From Spirochaetota bacterium (lineage in GTDB: Bacteria; Spirochaetota; UBA4802; UBA5550): a DNA stretch of 59,195 nucleotides. Made by a program: the position numbers and the translations under genes. Positions within the stretch are counted from its first letter, which is position 1, and the number at the start of each line of letters is the position of its first letter. Of this stretch, positions 15,731 to 24,191 are shown in pieces. The stretch covers positions 1-59,195 of the forward strand of contig JAFGBT010000051.1 of assembly GCA_016933025.1 (NCBI GenBank). Reading direction: 5' to 3'. The notes under the pieces are model-generated. The model had not been told where the DNA came from, did no database searches, and worked only from the letters and a program-made list of their open reading frames with translations.

Positions 15731-16121
15731 GTGCGCCGGGCGGCCGGACTGTTTGAGGACATCGTGTAATCACGATAGCGCCCCGCGCCGTGCCGCCATG
15801 GATTGCAACCATTCACAAGCCGATCAATACTGCCTGTTTTTTTTCTTTTCCTGCTTTTCCAGCCTTTTTTCCTTCGTCGTTTTCTGCGGCTTCTTTTTTG
15901 CGTCTTTTCTGGAATCCTGAGATTTACCCATGATATGGCACTCCTGCATGTGTAGTATGATTCCGGCCCGATTCCGGATCGATCGTAACTATGTAGTATG
16001 CCGAGTATATTTTTGCAATAAATTTTTGCAGGGTATTATTGGAAGGGGGCGGTAGTATGCACTAATTCCTTGACAGAGGGCAACACCTTCCCTTTATCTG
16101 GAGGAGGCAGGACGGGAATAC
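15731..16121. other. Region between trpA and the FAD-oxidase gene
   Basis: No clear terminator for the trp operon is visible; a weak ATCGTG-TAAT-CACGAT hairpin (about 15760-15775) has no T-run. The region contains one small minus-strand gene (15824-15931). The remaining sequence, about 15932-16121, is A/T-rich and presumably carries promoters for both flanking genes. Confidence 0.5.
15824..15931 (-). CDS. 35-residue Lys-rich small protein
   Basis: A short ORF starting MGKSQDSRKDAKKKPQKTTK and ending KKKNRQY. It contains about 14 Lys, 3 Arg and 4 Gln, no membrane segment and no Cys. A good AGGAG lies 9 nt before the ATG, which supports real translation. Very similar short proteins with an MGKS...KKKP.KT..EKR...K.KK pattern are, as I recall, annotated as hypothetical in other bacteria; this needs a search. 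The charge suggests nucleic-acid or ribosome binding. It is transcribed opposite to trpA. Confidence 0.7.
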   Translation of the reverse strand: MGKSQDSRKDAKKKPQKTTKEKRLEKQEKKKNRQY

Positions 16122-17507
16122 ATGACATCGTACCACGATATAACCGACGCTCTGTCCGGACTTCTGAGCCCCGGCAAGGTCACGGCCGACCGTGAAATCC
16201 TCGAGGCATACGCCCGGGACGAGACCTCCGATCTCTCGGCTATGCCTGACATCCTTGTCCGGGCCGAATCCGTGGAAGATGTGCGCGCGGTAATGGAATT
16301 CTGCAATACGCACGGCCTTCCGGTCATTCCACGAGGCGCCGGCACCGGCGTCACCGGCGGAGCCGTTCCGGTCAGGGGGGGAGTGGTTCTCTCGCTGGAA
16401 AAGATGAACCGGATCATCGAGATTGACCGGGAAAACATGGTCGCCGTGGTCGAACCGGGCGCCATCACGCGCGATATCCAGGACGCGGCGCGGGCCGAGG
16501 GCCTCATGTACCCGCCCGATCCGGCGAGCCTTGACTCGTGCTCGATAGGCGGGAACGTCGCAGAAAACGCCGGCGGCCCCCGCGCCGTCAGGTACGGCAC
16601 GACCAGGGATTACGTCCTGGGACTTGAATTCGTCCTGGCCGACGGGAGCGTGATTACCACCGGCGGCAAGTTCGTCAAAAACGCGACCGGCTACAACCTC
16701 TCCGGGATCCTCATCGGATCCGAAGGGACTCTGGCGGTCGTCACGAAAATAGTGCTGCGCCTCGTCCCGGCCCCGCTCTTCACATTCGACATGCTGCTCC
16801 CGTTTCCGTCACTCGTCGAAGCGATGAACGTCGTCTACGGAATACTCCTGAACCGCGTTGTTCCTGCCACGATAGAATTCATGGAGCGGGACGCGATCGA
16901 CCTGGCGGCAAAATTCCTCGAACGCGAAATGCCGTTTCCCGACGCCGGCGCGCATCTTCTGATCCAGGTAGACGGGAACCACGAACAGGCCGTATTCAAC
17001 GACCTTGACGCGATCGGGAAGCTCTCCTGCGCCGACCCTGACACAATCATCATCGCGCAGTCGCCCGAGCAGCGGGAGCGGCTCTGGAAGGCGCGGCGTT
17101 CCATACGGGACGCGATCAAAAAATTCTATCCCGTCTTCCTGGCGGAAGACTGCGTTGTTCCGCGCTCGCGTATACCGGAATTCATGTCAGATCTGAAAAA
17201 TTATCTTGAAACGAAAGACCTCAGGTCCGTCATGTTCGGACACGCCGGGGACGGCAACGTGCATATCGACGTGCTCAAGGGCGACATGGAGTACGAGGCA
17301 TGGACGCAGGGCCTGCCGGAGCTGAAGCGCGAAATATACCGGCGCGCCATCGCGCTCGGCGGCACGATCACCGGCGAACACGGCATCGGCTTTATCAGAA
17401 AGGACTACCTGAGCCTTGCCCTCTCCCGGGATGAGATCGAGCTCCTGAAGCGAATCAAGAAGGCCTTTGACCCGAAGGGTATACTGAATCCCGGCAAGAT
17501 TTTCTAG
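16122..17507 (+). CDS. FAD-linked oxidase, glycolate oxidase GlcD / D-lactate dehydrogenase family
   Basis: The 461-residue protein has a PCMH-type FAD-binding domain (about 40-220, with IPRGAGTGVTGGAVPVRGG and the GGNVAENAGGPRAVRYG segment). The C-terminal FAD-oxidase domain carries GHAGDGNVHIDVL and the final GEHGIGFIRKDYL. Such enzymes oxidise 2-hydroxy acids (glycolate, D-lactate or D-2-hydroxyglutarate) and pass electrons to a partner or the quinone pool. No glcE or glcF partner is adjacent. A purine-rich tract (GGAGGAGG) lies some 15-20 nt upstream and ACGGGA closer to the ATG. The substrate cannot be settled from sequence. Confidence 0.88.
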   Translation: MTSYHDITDALSGLLSPGKVTADREILEAYARDETSDLSAMPDILVRAESVEDVRAVMEFCNTHGLPVIPRGAGTGVTGGAVPVRGGVVLSLEKMNRIIEIDRENMVAVVEPGAITRDIQDAARAEGLMYPPDPASLDSCSIGGNVAENAGGPRAVRYGTTRDYVLGLEFVLADGSVITTGGKFVKNATGYNLSGILIGSEGTLAVVTKIVLRLVPAPLFTFDMLLPFPSLVEAMNVVYGILLNRVVPATIEFMERDAIDLAAKFLEREMPFPDAGAHLLIQVDGNHEQAVFNDLDAIGKLSCADPDTIIIAQSPEQRERLWKARRSIRDAIKKFYPVFLAEDCVVPRSRIPEFMSDLKNYLETKDLRSVMFGHAGDGNVHIDVLKGDMEYEAWTQGLPELKREIYRRAIALGGTITGEHGIGFIRKDYLSLALSRDEIELLKRIKKAFDPKGILNPGKIF

Positions 17508-17523
17508 CCGGGGCGGATATCTC

Positions 17524-18009
17524 TTACAGGCTTCCGATGGTCGTGACGATCTTCGGTGCCCCGGATGCCGGCTTGATGATGGGAATGGGCGCCGGAAGGC
17601 CTGCGACACCCTCCTTTTTGGCGATCCATATCCTGTAGCGCGTCCCCTGGAAAAGGGTCGGCCCATAGCCGTCATAATCATTTTCTATCTTCACGACTCG
17701 TGTTATCACGATCGGAGCCCTGTAGAATTTCGCGTTCTGGTAGTCTTTCTTTAGGCTGAACCGCATGACATCGGACGATATTCCACCGCTTCTTGAAAGC
17801 ATATGTCCGGCTGCTATTTTCGCAACCCGCTCTCCGCATACTTCAAGCGTGGGGCTGGTGGTCAATATCTTCAGATATTGATTTAGAACCGCAATAACAT
17901 CCTTAGGCACCCGGTCTATGGGGATATCCTGGCGCCCTGCTTGTAAGGAGCCGGCCCACATAATCAGCGCAGAGGCCAATGCGAAAACAATGACGCGTGA
18001 CTGTTTCAT
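17524..18009 (-). CDS. Exported protein of unknown function
   Basis: A 161-residue protein with a clear signal peptide (MKQSRVIVFALASALIMWAG, cleavage likely after SLQAG). I recognise no domain. The mature part has a helical N-terminal half and a strand-rich middle, then a Pro/Ile-rich tail (LPAPIPIIKPASGAP). AGGAGAGG precedes the ATG at 18009, which decides the start over an in-frame ATG 42 nt upstream. It faces the upstream oxidase gene tail to tail, 16 nt apart. A TATAAT box at 18032-18037 on the minus strand and an adjacent palindrome (18040-18055) may control it. Confidence 0.72.
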   Translation of the reverse strand: MKQSRVIVFALASALIMWAGSLQAGRQDIPIDRVPKDVIAVLNQYLKILTTSPTLEVCGERVAKIAAGHMLSRSGGISSDVMRFSLKKDYQNAKFYRAPIVITRVVKIENDYDGYGPTLFQGTRYRIWIAKKEGVAGLPAPIPIIKPASGAPKIVTTIGSL

Positions 18010-18356
18010 ATCCTCTCCTTTCGATAAATATATTATACAATAAGTATACACTTATAAATTGGCAATATTAATTTTCGCATATAGCGTTGAATGAAAAGGA
18101 TATCCTGTCAATATTTCTCTTTTTTTAAATAAAATAAAAACCGACAAGACTCCATCTCTTTTTTTTCTTGCGATAAAAAAGCGGGTATCGCTTAATCGTA
18201 AAGAAGTGACTTGGTACCGCAGAGTCCGCAAAAAAAATTAAGTTCGAATATACTTCTCATCACTTAATCTCTGCGTAGAAATTTATGCAATAACACAAGA
18301 TTCGTAATGGCGGTCGCTTATATTTTGGCTGCCATGCTACTTTCAGGAGGGAAACT
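18010..18356. other. A/T-rich divergent intergenic region
   Basis: The region lies between the exported-protein gene and mtnP. For the minus-strand gene it has a TATAAT box at 18032-18037 and, next to it, the palindrome ATAAGT-ATAC-ACTTAT (18040-18055) in the place of a promoter spacer; no good -35 box at 17 nt is seen. The rest is A/T-rich with poly-A and poly-T tracts, and AGGAGGG 5 nt before the mtnP start. No coding ORF found. Confidence 0.45.
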
Positions 18357-19217
18357 ATGGACCAGGCGACAATCGGCGTAATAGGCGGCTCCGGTCTCTA
18401 TGAAATCGAGGGTGCGAAAACCATCAAGGAGCTCTCGATCGACACACCATGGGGCAGACCGTCCGACTCGATCGTGATATCGGAAATCGAAGGCCGCCGG
18501 GCGGCGTTTCTTCCCCGCCACGGCAGAGGGCACGTATTTCTCCCCCACGAGGTGAATTTTCGGGCCAATATCGCCGCCCTCAAGATGATCGGCGTCAGGG
18601 AGATCGTCGCCTTTTCCGCGGTGGGGAGCCTGAAGGAAAAAATCAAGCCGCTCGACTTTGTCCTCCCCGACCAGGTTATCGACCGGACGAAGGCGCGTGA
18701 GAGCTCCTTTTTTGGCGGCGGCGTCGCCGGGCACGTTACCTTCGGCCATCCGTTCTGCGGAAGGCTCCTCAATCTAATCAAGCCGGCCGCCGATGAAATC
18801 GGGCTCACCATGCACACGGGCGAAACCCTCATCTGCATGGAAGGACCGGCCTTCTCCACAAAGGCGGAGAGCAACCTCTACCGTTCATGGGGTGCGGGCA
18901 TCATCAACATGAGCACCCTCCCGGAGGCAAAGCTTGCCCGCGAGGCCGAGATCTGCTATGCCGTCATCTGCATGGCCACGGATTACGACTGCTGGCACGA
19001 GGAAGTGGAACACGTCACCATCGACATGGTGATACGCAATCTTACCACCAATGCCGGCAACGCGAAAAAACTGCTGAAACTTTTGCTGGAAAGACTCGGG
19101 AAAGAGCGCGACTGCGAATGCGGGGAAGCTTCAAAATTCGCGATCATAACGGCAGAAAAAAAACGGAATAGCGCGCAGATCAAAAAGATGAAGTCGATTC
19201 TGCCCGATTATTTTTAG
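18357..19217 (+). CDS. mtnP: S-methyl-5'-thioadenosine phosphorylase
   Basis: Cleaves methylthioadenosine with phosphate to adenine and 5-methylthioribose-1-phosphate, for methionine and adenine salvage. The 286-residue protein starts IGVIGGSGLYEIEG, has FLPRHGRGHVFLPHEVNFRANI and the signature CMEGPAFSTKAESNLYR followed by INMSTLPEAKLAREAEICYA. These features are typical of MTAP rather than purine nucleoside phosphorylase, though the split between MTAP and MTIP rests on few residues. AGGAGGG lies 5 nt before the ATG. Its last 4 nt overlap the convergent gene. Confidence 0.92.
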   Translation: MDQATIGVIGGSGLYEIEGAKTIKELSIDTPWGRPSDSIVISEIEGRRAAFLPRHGRGHVFLPHEVNFRANIAALKMIGVREIVAFSAVGSLKEKIKPLDFVLPDQVIDRTKARESSFFGGGVAGHVTFGHPFCGRLLNLIKPAADEIGLTMHTGETLICMEGPAFSTKAESNLYRSWGAGIINMSTLPEAKLAREAEICYAVICMATDYDCWHEEVEHVTIDMVIRNLTTNAGNAKKLLKLLLERLGKERDCECGEASKFAIITAEKKRNSAQIKKMKSILPDYF

Positions 19218-20335
19218 AGGTGCTCGTACATATATTTCTTCAGAACGTTGTTTGCGCCCGGAGACAGGCCCTCAAACTTCACGGTATAATACATGGTGGC
19301 CCCCTCCTCGACCGTCTTTGAGGCAAGAATCCGGGACGGTATCCGGAAGTTAAAGTCCATCGCTGTGAACTCAAGAAGATAGCGGTGGCGGTAGTCAAGC
19401 CGTTCCTGCAGCCTCAGCACCGCTTCATAGTCGTTGAGTTTGTATATCGTGCAGGGCGTTTTATCCTCCAGTATTGAGTCTTCCCCGGCTTCTTTTTTCT
19501 CTCCGGGACCCTGCCCGACGGACGATTCTTCGCCTTCTTCGCTGCCCACCTGTTCTTCGAGTTCTTTGATCTGTTTGGCGGTCGGCGGCTTTTCCTCACG
19601 GGAAATCTGCGCCGGTATAATCACCTCGATGTACGGGTGCCGCGCTTCTTCTTTCATGACGATTTCAGTCGGAAGCCCAACCGAGAGCGTCGCTCCGTTC
19701 CGTCCATTGATGGGCGATACAAATTCATACTCGGCGTCACCGAGGCGGAATACGCAAAAGGCGAGCATCTTCTTTTCGGGAATTTCCGCAAGGCCCCCCG
19801 GGTCGCCGAATATCTTCAGGAAAAAGTTTTTGGTGTTCCGGGACACAATCTTACCCAGGAACACCTTGTCGCCGCCGGGCGCAAAATATATGAGCTGATC
19901 ATCGCCGATGTCATCCACTCCCCTGAGCGGCTTCCTTGCGAGCAGGTGGTAATAAAGCTTGTCGTGAATGGTGGTGATGTCCCGGCACATCATAGCGAGG
20001 GAATCGGCACTTTCACCTGCCGAACGAACGTGAGTAAGGAACCTGCCGATCGCCCTCTCAAACAATTCGGGATTTTCCAGGAGCCTGTTCGGGTTCGACA
20101 GCCCCAGGATTTCTATGAGTTTGTCGACAATTTTTGTCTGGAAATTTGAAAGTCCCAGGCGTTTCATTTTAAAGAGGAAAAGCTGCTCCTCGTGGATTTT
20201 CCTCTTTCGTATATTCTGGTATAATTTGACGAATACAATAATGACGACCGGTACAAGCAAAACAGCAATCAGAACAAGGATATCGCCTACGGATGCCTTG
20301 TGCCATGTGATGCCGAATACCGTTATTACATCCAT
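19214..20335 (-). CDS. Membrane-anchored protein, possibly PilZ-like
   Basis: A 373-residue protein with one N-terminal membrane helix (about 17-41), then a basic stretch (KLYQNIRKRK) and a large cytoplasmic part. A Glu-rich low-complexity linker (about 250-285) separates two globular regions. The C-terminal 90 residues (CTIYKLNDYEAVLRL to the end) are strand-rich and similar in outline to PilZ c-di-GMP-binding domains, but the R-x3-R and D/N-x-S-x2-G motifs are not clear. An AGGAG precedes the ATG. It may be a membrane-bound signalling or motility protein; this is a guess from layout. Confidence 0.6.
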   Translation of the reverse strand: MDVITVFGITWHKASVGDILVLIAVLLVPVVIIVFVKLYQNIRKRKIHEEQLFLFKMKRLGLSNFQTKIVDKLIEILGLSNPNRLLENPELFERAIGRFLTHVRSAGESADSLAMMCRDITTIHDKLYYHLLARKPLRGVDDIGDDQLIYFAPGGDKVFLGKIVSRNTKNFFLKIFGDPGGLAEIPEKKMLAFCVFRLGDAEYEFVSPINGRNGATLSVGLPTEIVMKEEARHPYIEVIIPAQISREEKPPTAKQIKELEEQVGSEEGEESSVGQGPGEKKEAGEDSILEDKTPCTIYKLNDYEAVLRLQERLDYRHRYLLEFTAMDFNFRIPSRILASKTVEEGATMYYTVKFEGLSPGANNVLKKYMYEHL

Positions 20336-20512
20336 TTCTCCTCACCCGTTACCACTTCATTCGAATTATTGATCCTCTCCCACCCATGGAAGTAAGTTAC
20401 ATGAATAATTTTACCGGGTCAAACAAAATTTAATTGCGGACATTCCCCCTGTCGGGTATGATTCAGTCGTTTCTCGTTCTCTTCCCGTAATAAATTCTAT
20501 AGGACGCGCTCT

Positions 20513-21352
20513 ATGATCATTGACGTCCACACACACATGTTCAGCCCCGGCCTGTGCGGTGACCGGAAGCCGTTTCTTGCTGACCGTCAGTTCCGTGCAA
20601 TATACGGAGATAAAAAGGCAACGGTGATTGAACACTCGGCGCTTCTCGCGTACCTTGACGGGTCCGGCATCGACCACGCCGTCGCCATGGGGTTCCCCTG
20701 GGAGCGGAGCGACCTCTGTGCGTCGCAGAACGATTATTTCCGGAAGGTCAACGGCCTCTCGGGCGGAAAAATCATTCCCTTCGGGTCTGTTCCGGTGAAC
20801 GATACGGTTGATGTCGCCTCGTGCGTCCGGGAGATAAAAGATGCGGGGCTGCGGGGTATCGGCGAGGTCGGTTTTTATTCCAGCGGCATAACCGCATGGT
20901 CTCTCGATTTTCTGAAAAGCATCCTTGCGGCCGCGCGGGACCACCGGCTCCCGGTCTGCATTCACGTAAACGAGCCTGTGGGGCACAAGTACCCCGGCAA
21001 GTACGAGCCGGGATTCGGACTTTTGTACGAGGCTCTTGCCGATTACCAGGAGGTTCCGGTGATCCTCTCCCACTGGGGCGGCGGCCTTCTGTTCTATGAA
21101 CTCATGCCCGAGGTCTCGAAGGCGCTCGCGCACTGTCATTACGACACCGCGGCGTCACCATTCATCTATTCCGACGCCATATATTCCATCGCCCCGCAGA
21201 TTACCGGTCCGGGCCGAATACTCTTCGGAAGCGATTTCCCTCTCCTGCCGTATAAACGGTACATCGATCCGATAGCGAGATCTATCACTGAGGTTGGCCG
21301 CAGGGCTGACATCATGGGAAGAAACGCCGCGCGCTTCTTGAACATTATATGA
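20513..21352 (+). CDS. Amidohydrolase-2 family metal-dependent hydrolase
   Basis: A 279-residue TIM-barrel enzyme. The metal ligands of the family are visible: HTH near residues 5-7 (DVHTHMF), VCIHVNE in the middle, VILSHWGGG and the final FGSDFPLLPYKR (Asp). Family members are hydrolases or decarboxylases acting on aromatic or small acids; the substrate here is unknown. There is no signal peptide. It runs convergent with the zinc-ribbon gene and overlaps it by 8 nt. It has no operon partner. Confidence 0.85.
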   Translation: MIIDVHTHMFSPGLCGDRKPFLADRQFRAIYGDKKATVIEHSALLAYLDGSGIDHAVAMGFPWERSDLCASQNDYFRKVNGLSGGKIIPFGSVPVNDTVDVASCVREIKDAGLRGIGEVGFYSSGITAWSLDFLKSILAAARDHRLPVCIHVNEPVGHKYPGKYEPGFGLLYEALADYQEVPVILSHWGGGLLFYELMPEVSKALAHCHYDTAASPFIYSDAIYSIAPQITGPGRILFGSDFPLLPYKRYIDPIARSITEVGRRADIMGRNAARFLNII

Positions 21353-22460
21353 GATACAAGACGGTCGCGACGACCGCCAGCGCCGCGGGGATCGCCATGC
21401 AGACCAGCACCGCCACGCGGTTCACCGACCGCCCCGGGTTCGATTCCATGATCGTAACCGCAACCACCGTGAGGGTCTGAAACAAAACAACGCAATAAGC
21501 TGCGACCGCAAGGAACAACATATAGCTGAACACGACAATCAGCACGATGCCGGCCTGCGCCAGAAACGGGGCGCCGGCTCCCGGCAGGGATGTAAACGAC
21601 GTGAGGCCGCCGGAGAGCAATTGCCCTGCAATGCCCGTGCCGGCGATAACCGAAACTGCGGCGAGGGCGAGCGCAACCCCGCATCCCAGGAGCAGAACGA
21701 GAAGGACGGTAAAAACCGAAGAAACAAAGCTGATCAGCATCATGTAGACGGGAATGTTGACGTTCTCGCGACCGAGAAAACGTAAAAATCCCCTGAGCGT
21801 ATCGGCCACGGTCCAATTCTTCATGGCAATGAAGGCAAACAACATTCCCCTTGTCCACTGTGACAGGAAAAGCACGACCGCAAGAAAAACAATGACCGGA
21901 TAGAGCAATCCTGTGTAGAGCACCCACCCGTCTCCGATGAACCCGACAGGGGCGAGGACGAGTAAGAAAGCCAGTATCATACCGATCGATATGACCGCTA
22001 CGAGCGCAAGGTCCCGGTAGAGCTCCGGCTGTTCTTCTGAAAACCGGGTGTCCCGCCCCGTGCTGATGCGGTGGGCCGTATTCCTCGACACCAGGTAAAG
22101 GGTGATGTCAAAAATGAGCAGGCATAATAGTACGACGGCGGCACCCGCGGTCCATCCAAGGAGCGGCCATCCGGAAATGAATTCCTGGAAAGCGCCGGCA
22201 GTCGCCAGCGCGGAAAATACGACGGTACAGATTATAAACATCCCGACGGCGGATATAAGAAAGCTCTTCAGATTAAAGGAAAGATAGATACCTTCCAGGA
22301 TGTCTTTCGCGGAAACGGCGGCACCGCCGACATCACCGCCTCTCGGTTTCAGTGCAATAGTCTCCCCGCATGTTTCGCAGACGAAATACGACAGCTTATC
22401 CCTCAGCCGGTCGTCCGGGATCACATATTTCTGGTTACAGCCGGTACAGCGAACTTCCAT
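21345..22460 (-). CDS. Zinc-ribbon multi-pass membrane protein
   Basis: The 371-residue protein starts with a zinc ribbon (Cys5, Cys8, Cys28, Cys31) of the type found at the front of many delta-proteobacterial and spirochaetal membrane proteins (MJ0042-like). About seven membrane helices follow from residue 60 to the C terminus. No transport signature was recognised. It lies 25 nt after a lipoprotein gene on the same strand and is probably co-transcribed with it. Function unknown. Confidence 0.75.
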   Translation of the reverse strand: MEVRCTGCNQKYVIPDDRLRDKLSYFVCETCGETIALKPRGGDVGGAAVSAKDILEGIYLSFNLKSFLISAVGMFIICTVVFSALATAGAFQEFISGWPLLGWTAGAAVVLLCLLIFDITLYLVSRNTAHRISTGRDTRFSEEQPELYRDLALVAVISIGMILAFLLVLAPVGFIGDGWVLYTGLLYPVIVFLAVVLFLSQWTRGMLFAFIAMKNWTVADTLRGFLRFLGRENVNIPVYMMLISFVSSVFTVLLVLLLGCGVALALAAVSVIAGTGIAGQLLSGGLTSFTSLPGAGAPFLAQAGIVLIVVFSYMLFLAVAAYCVVLFQTLTVVAVTIMESNPGRSVNRVAVLVCMAIPAALAVVATVLYLI

Positions 22461-22475
22461 CGTTTAGATCGCTCA

Positions 22476-22498
22476 CGGGACCGCTCTACTCGGTCCCG
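22476..22498 (-). terminator. Hairpin between the lipoprotein and zinc-ribbon genes
   Basis: CGGGACCG (22476-22483) and CGGTCCCG (22491-22498) form a perfect 8-bp stem with a 7-nt loop that spans the lipoprotein stop codon. It lacks a T-run and may lower read-through or stabilise the upstream message rather than end it. Confidence 0.4.
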
Positions 22499-22770
22499 GA
22501 TTTCTGTTCCTGCAGCCTGAGCTCCCCGAGCCGTTCCTTAAGCTTGGAATCTTTCTGGACTTTGTCGAACATATCCCGGAACTGCTGGAAGGTGTAGCCG
22601 TATTTTTTGACCACTTCCTCCACCCTGGCTTTATCAAGGTCGGGATGCGGGAGGTTAATCTCCACCTCGATTTTCGCATAGTCCTCAAGGGTTATCTCCT
22701 TTTTCATCTTGCAGGAGAAAGCGAGGACTGAAGCCAGCGCTAACATTGCCAGAACTGATACGAAACGCAT
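22486..22770 (-). CDS. Small lipoprotein
   Basis: A 94-residue protein with a lipoprotein signal (MRFVSVLAMLALASVLAFSC, lipid-modified Cys20). The mature part is short, charged and helical: YAKIEVEINLPHPDLDKARVEEVVKKYGYTF. I do not recognise the family. AAGGAGGT lies 5 nt before the ATG at 22770, which settles the start over an in-frame ATG at 22815. The next gene downstream encodes a zinc-ribbon membrane protein, 25 nt away. Confidence 0.75.
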   Translation of the reverse strand: MRFVSVLAMLALASVLAFSCKMKKEITLEDYAKIEVEINLPHPDLDKARVEEVVKKYGYTFQQFRDMFDKVQKDSKLKERLGELRLQEQKSGTE

Positions 22771-22887
22771 AAGACCTCCTTGATCGACAATCAGAAATTC
22801 CCGACGCGGAGTCATGCGGCATCGCGCGCGGGACGTTTAGCTTATACCACTCGTTTTATTAATGTCAAGGATAAATCTTTATTATTG

Positions 22888-22917
22888 ATGACCGGAAAAA
22901 GAACCAACTCCGGTCAT
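22888..22917 (-). terminator. Hairpin at the pyrC stop codon, possible terminator
   Basis: ATGACCGG (22888-22895) pairs with CCGGTCAT (22910-22917) over 8 bp with a 14-nt loop, and overlaps the pyrC stop. On the minus strand an A/T-rich stretch (CAATAATAAAGATTT) follows. It is a weak intrinsic terminator candidate for the pyrBC unit. Confidence 0.4.
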
Positions 22918-24191
22918 TTCCCGGAATAGACTATGTTGCCGTTGCAGATGGTATATTCAATCGATCCGTACAATTCTCTCCCGATAAAGGGGGAATTCTT
23001 GCATTTGGACAGCATGGATTCCGCGGTAACTATAAATTTTTCTTCGGGGTTTATGATAGTCAGATCGGCGACCTTGCCGACCGATAGCTCCCCGCGGTCG
23101 ATTTTCAGAATTCGGGCGGGGTTTACCGTCACCTTTTCAAAGGCATCCAGGTAGGAAAATCCGTTTTCGCGAACCAGAACCGTGATTATAAGGGGCACCG
23201 CACTCTCCAGGCCCACGATCCCGAACGGTGCTGACTCGAGCTCCTGCATCTTCTCGTTCGTCGAATGAGGGGCATGGTCCGTGGCGATCACGTCAATAAT
23301 GCCTCGCCTGAGCCCGTCGATGATCGCAGTGCGGTCCTCCTCGGTCCTGAGGGGCGGCTTCATTTTCGCCATCGAGAGGTTTTCCGACACGGCATCGTCC
23401 GTGAGCGAAAAATAGTGGGGCGCCGTTTCGCACGTCACCTGAATGCCGTCGCTCTTGGCGCGCCGTATAATTTCCACCGAGCCGCCCGACGAGACATGCG
23501 CCACGTGGAGTCTCCCGCCAGTCAGTCTCGTAAGGATCACGTCACGCGCGATCATCACCTCCTCGGATTCCCGGGGGATCCCCTTGAGCCCCAGGAGGGT
23601 CGAGTTTTTACCCTCGTTCATGATACCATCATCTGACAATTCGAGATCCTCCGAGTGGGTTATAATGGGAACGTCAAACATCCTTGAATACTCGAGCGCC
23701 CGCCGCATGAGAATGGAGCTCATGACCGGCATGCCGTCATCCGAGAACCCCACGGCGCCGGCGTTGATCAGCTCGCCCATCTCGGATATCTCCTCGCCCC
23801 TCAACCCTTTGGTGATGGTGGCCACGGGAAATACATGAATCGGCCCCTTCTCCGCTTCAAGCTTGATAAACCTGACCAGAGCCTGGTTGTCGATAACCGG
23901 GTCGGTGTTGGGCATGGTGCACACCGAGGTAAATCCGCTCTTCGCCGCTACCTTTGAGCCGCCGTAAATCGTCTCGATGTCCTCACGTCCCGGCTCCCGG
24001 AAGTGCACATGCATGTCGATAAGGCCCGGCATCACCAGACAGCCGGCCGCGTTGATGACACCGAAATCATCGCGTACCGGTATCTTCCGTGCAATTTCGA
24101 CGATACGGTCGTCCTCGATGAGAACGTCGAGCGCCTTATCGGTCTTTGAAGCGGGATCTATGACCCGGCCGTTCTTAATTGCTATTTTCAA
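22914..24191 (-). CDS. pyrC: Dihydroorotase (class I type)
   Basis: Closes carbamoyl-aspartate to dihydroorotate in pyrimidine synthesis. The 425-residue protein has the zinc-binding DMHVHFREPGREDIET (near 60), GAVGFSDDG, HSED, HVSSGGSVE and ATDHAPH motifs of active class I dihydroorotases, so it is not a pseudo-DHOase scaffold. It overlaps pyrB by 17 nt and is expressed with it. Confidence 0.95.
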   Translation of the reverse strand: MKIAIKNGRVIDPASKTDKALDVLIEDDRIVEIARKIPVRDDFGVINAAGCLVMPGLIDMHVHFREPGREDIETIYGGSKVAAKSGFTSVCTMPNTDPVIDNQALVRFIKLEAEKGPIHVFPVATITKGLRGEEISEMGELINAGAVGFSDDGMPVMSSILMRRALEYSRMFDVPIITHSEDLELSDDGIMNEGKNSTLLGLKGIPRESEEVMIARDVILTRLTGGRLHVAHVSSGGSVEIIRRAKSDGIQVTCETAPHYFSLTDDAVSENLSMAKMKPPLRTEEDRTAIIDGLRRGIIDVIATDHAPHSTNEKMQELESAPFGIVGLESAVPLIITVLVRENGFSYLDAFEKVTVNPARILKIDRGELSVGKVADLTIINPEEKFIVTAESMLSKCKNSPFIGRELYGSIEYTICNGNIVYSGK

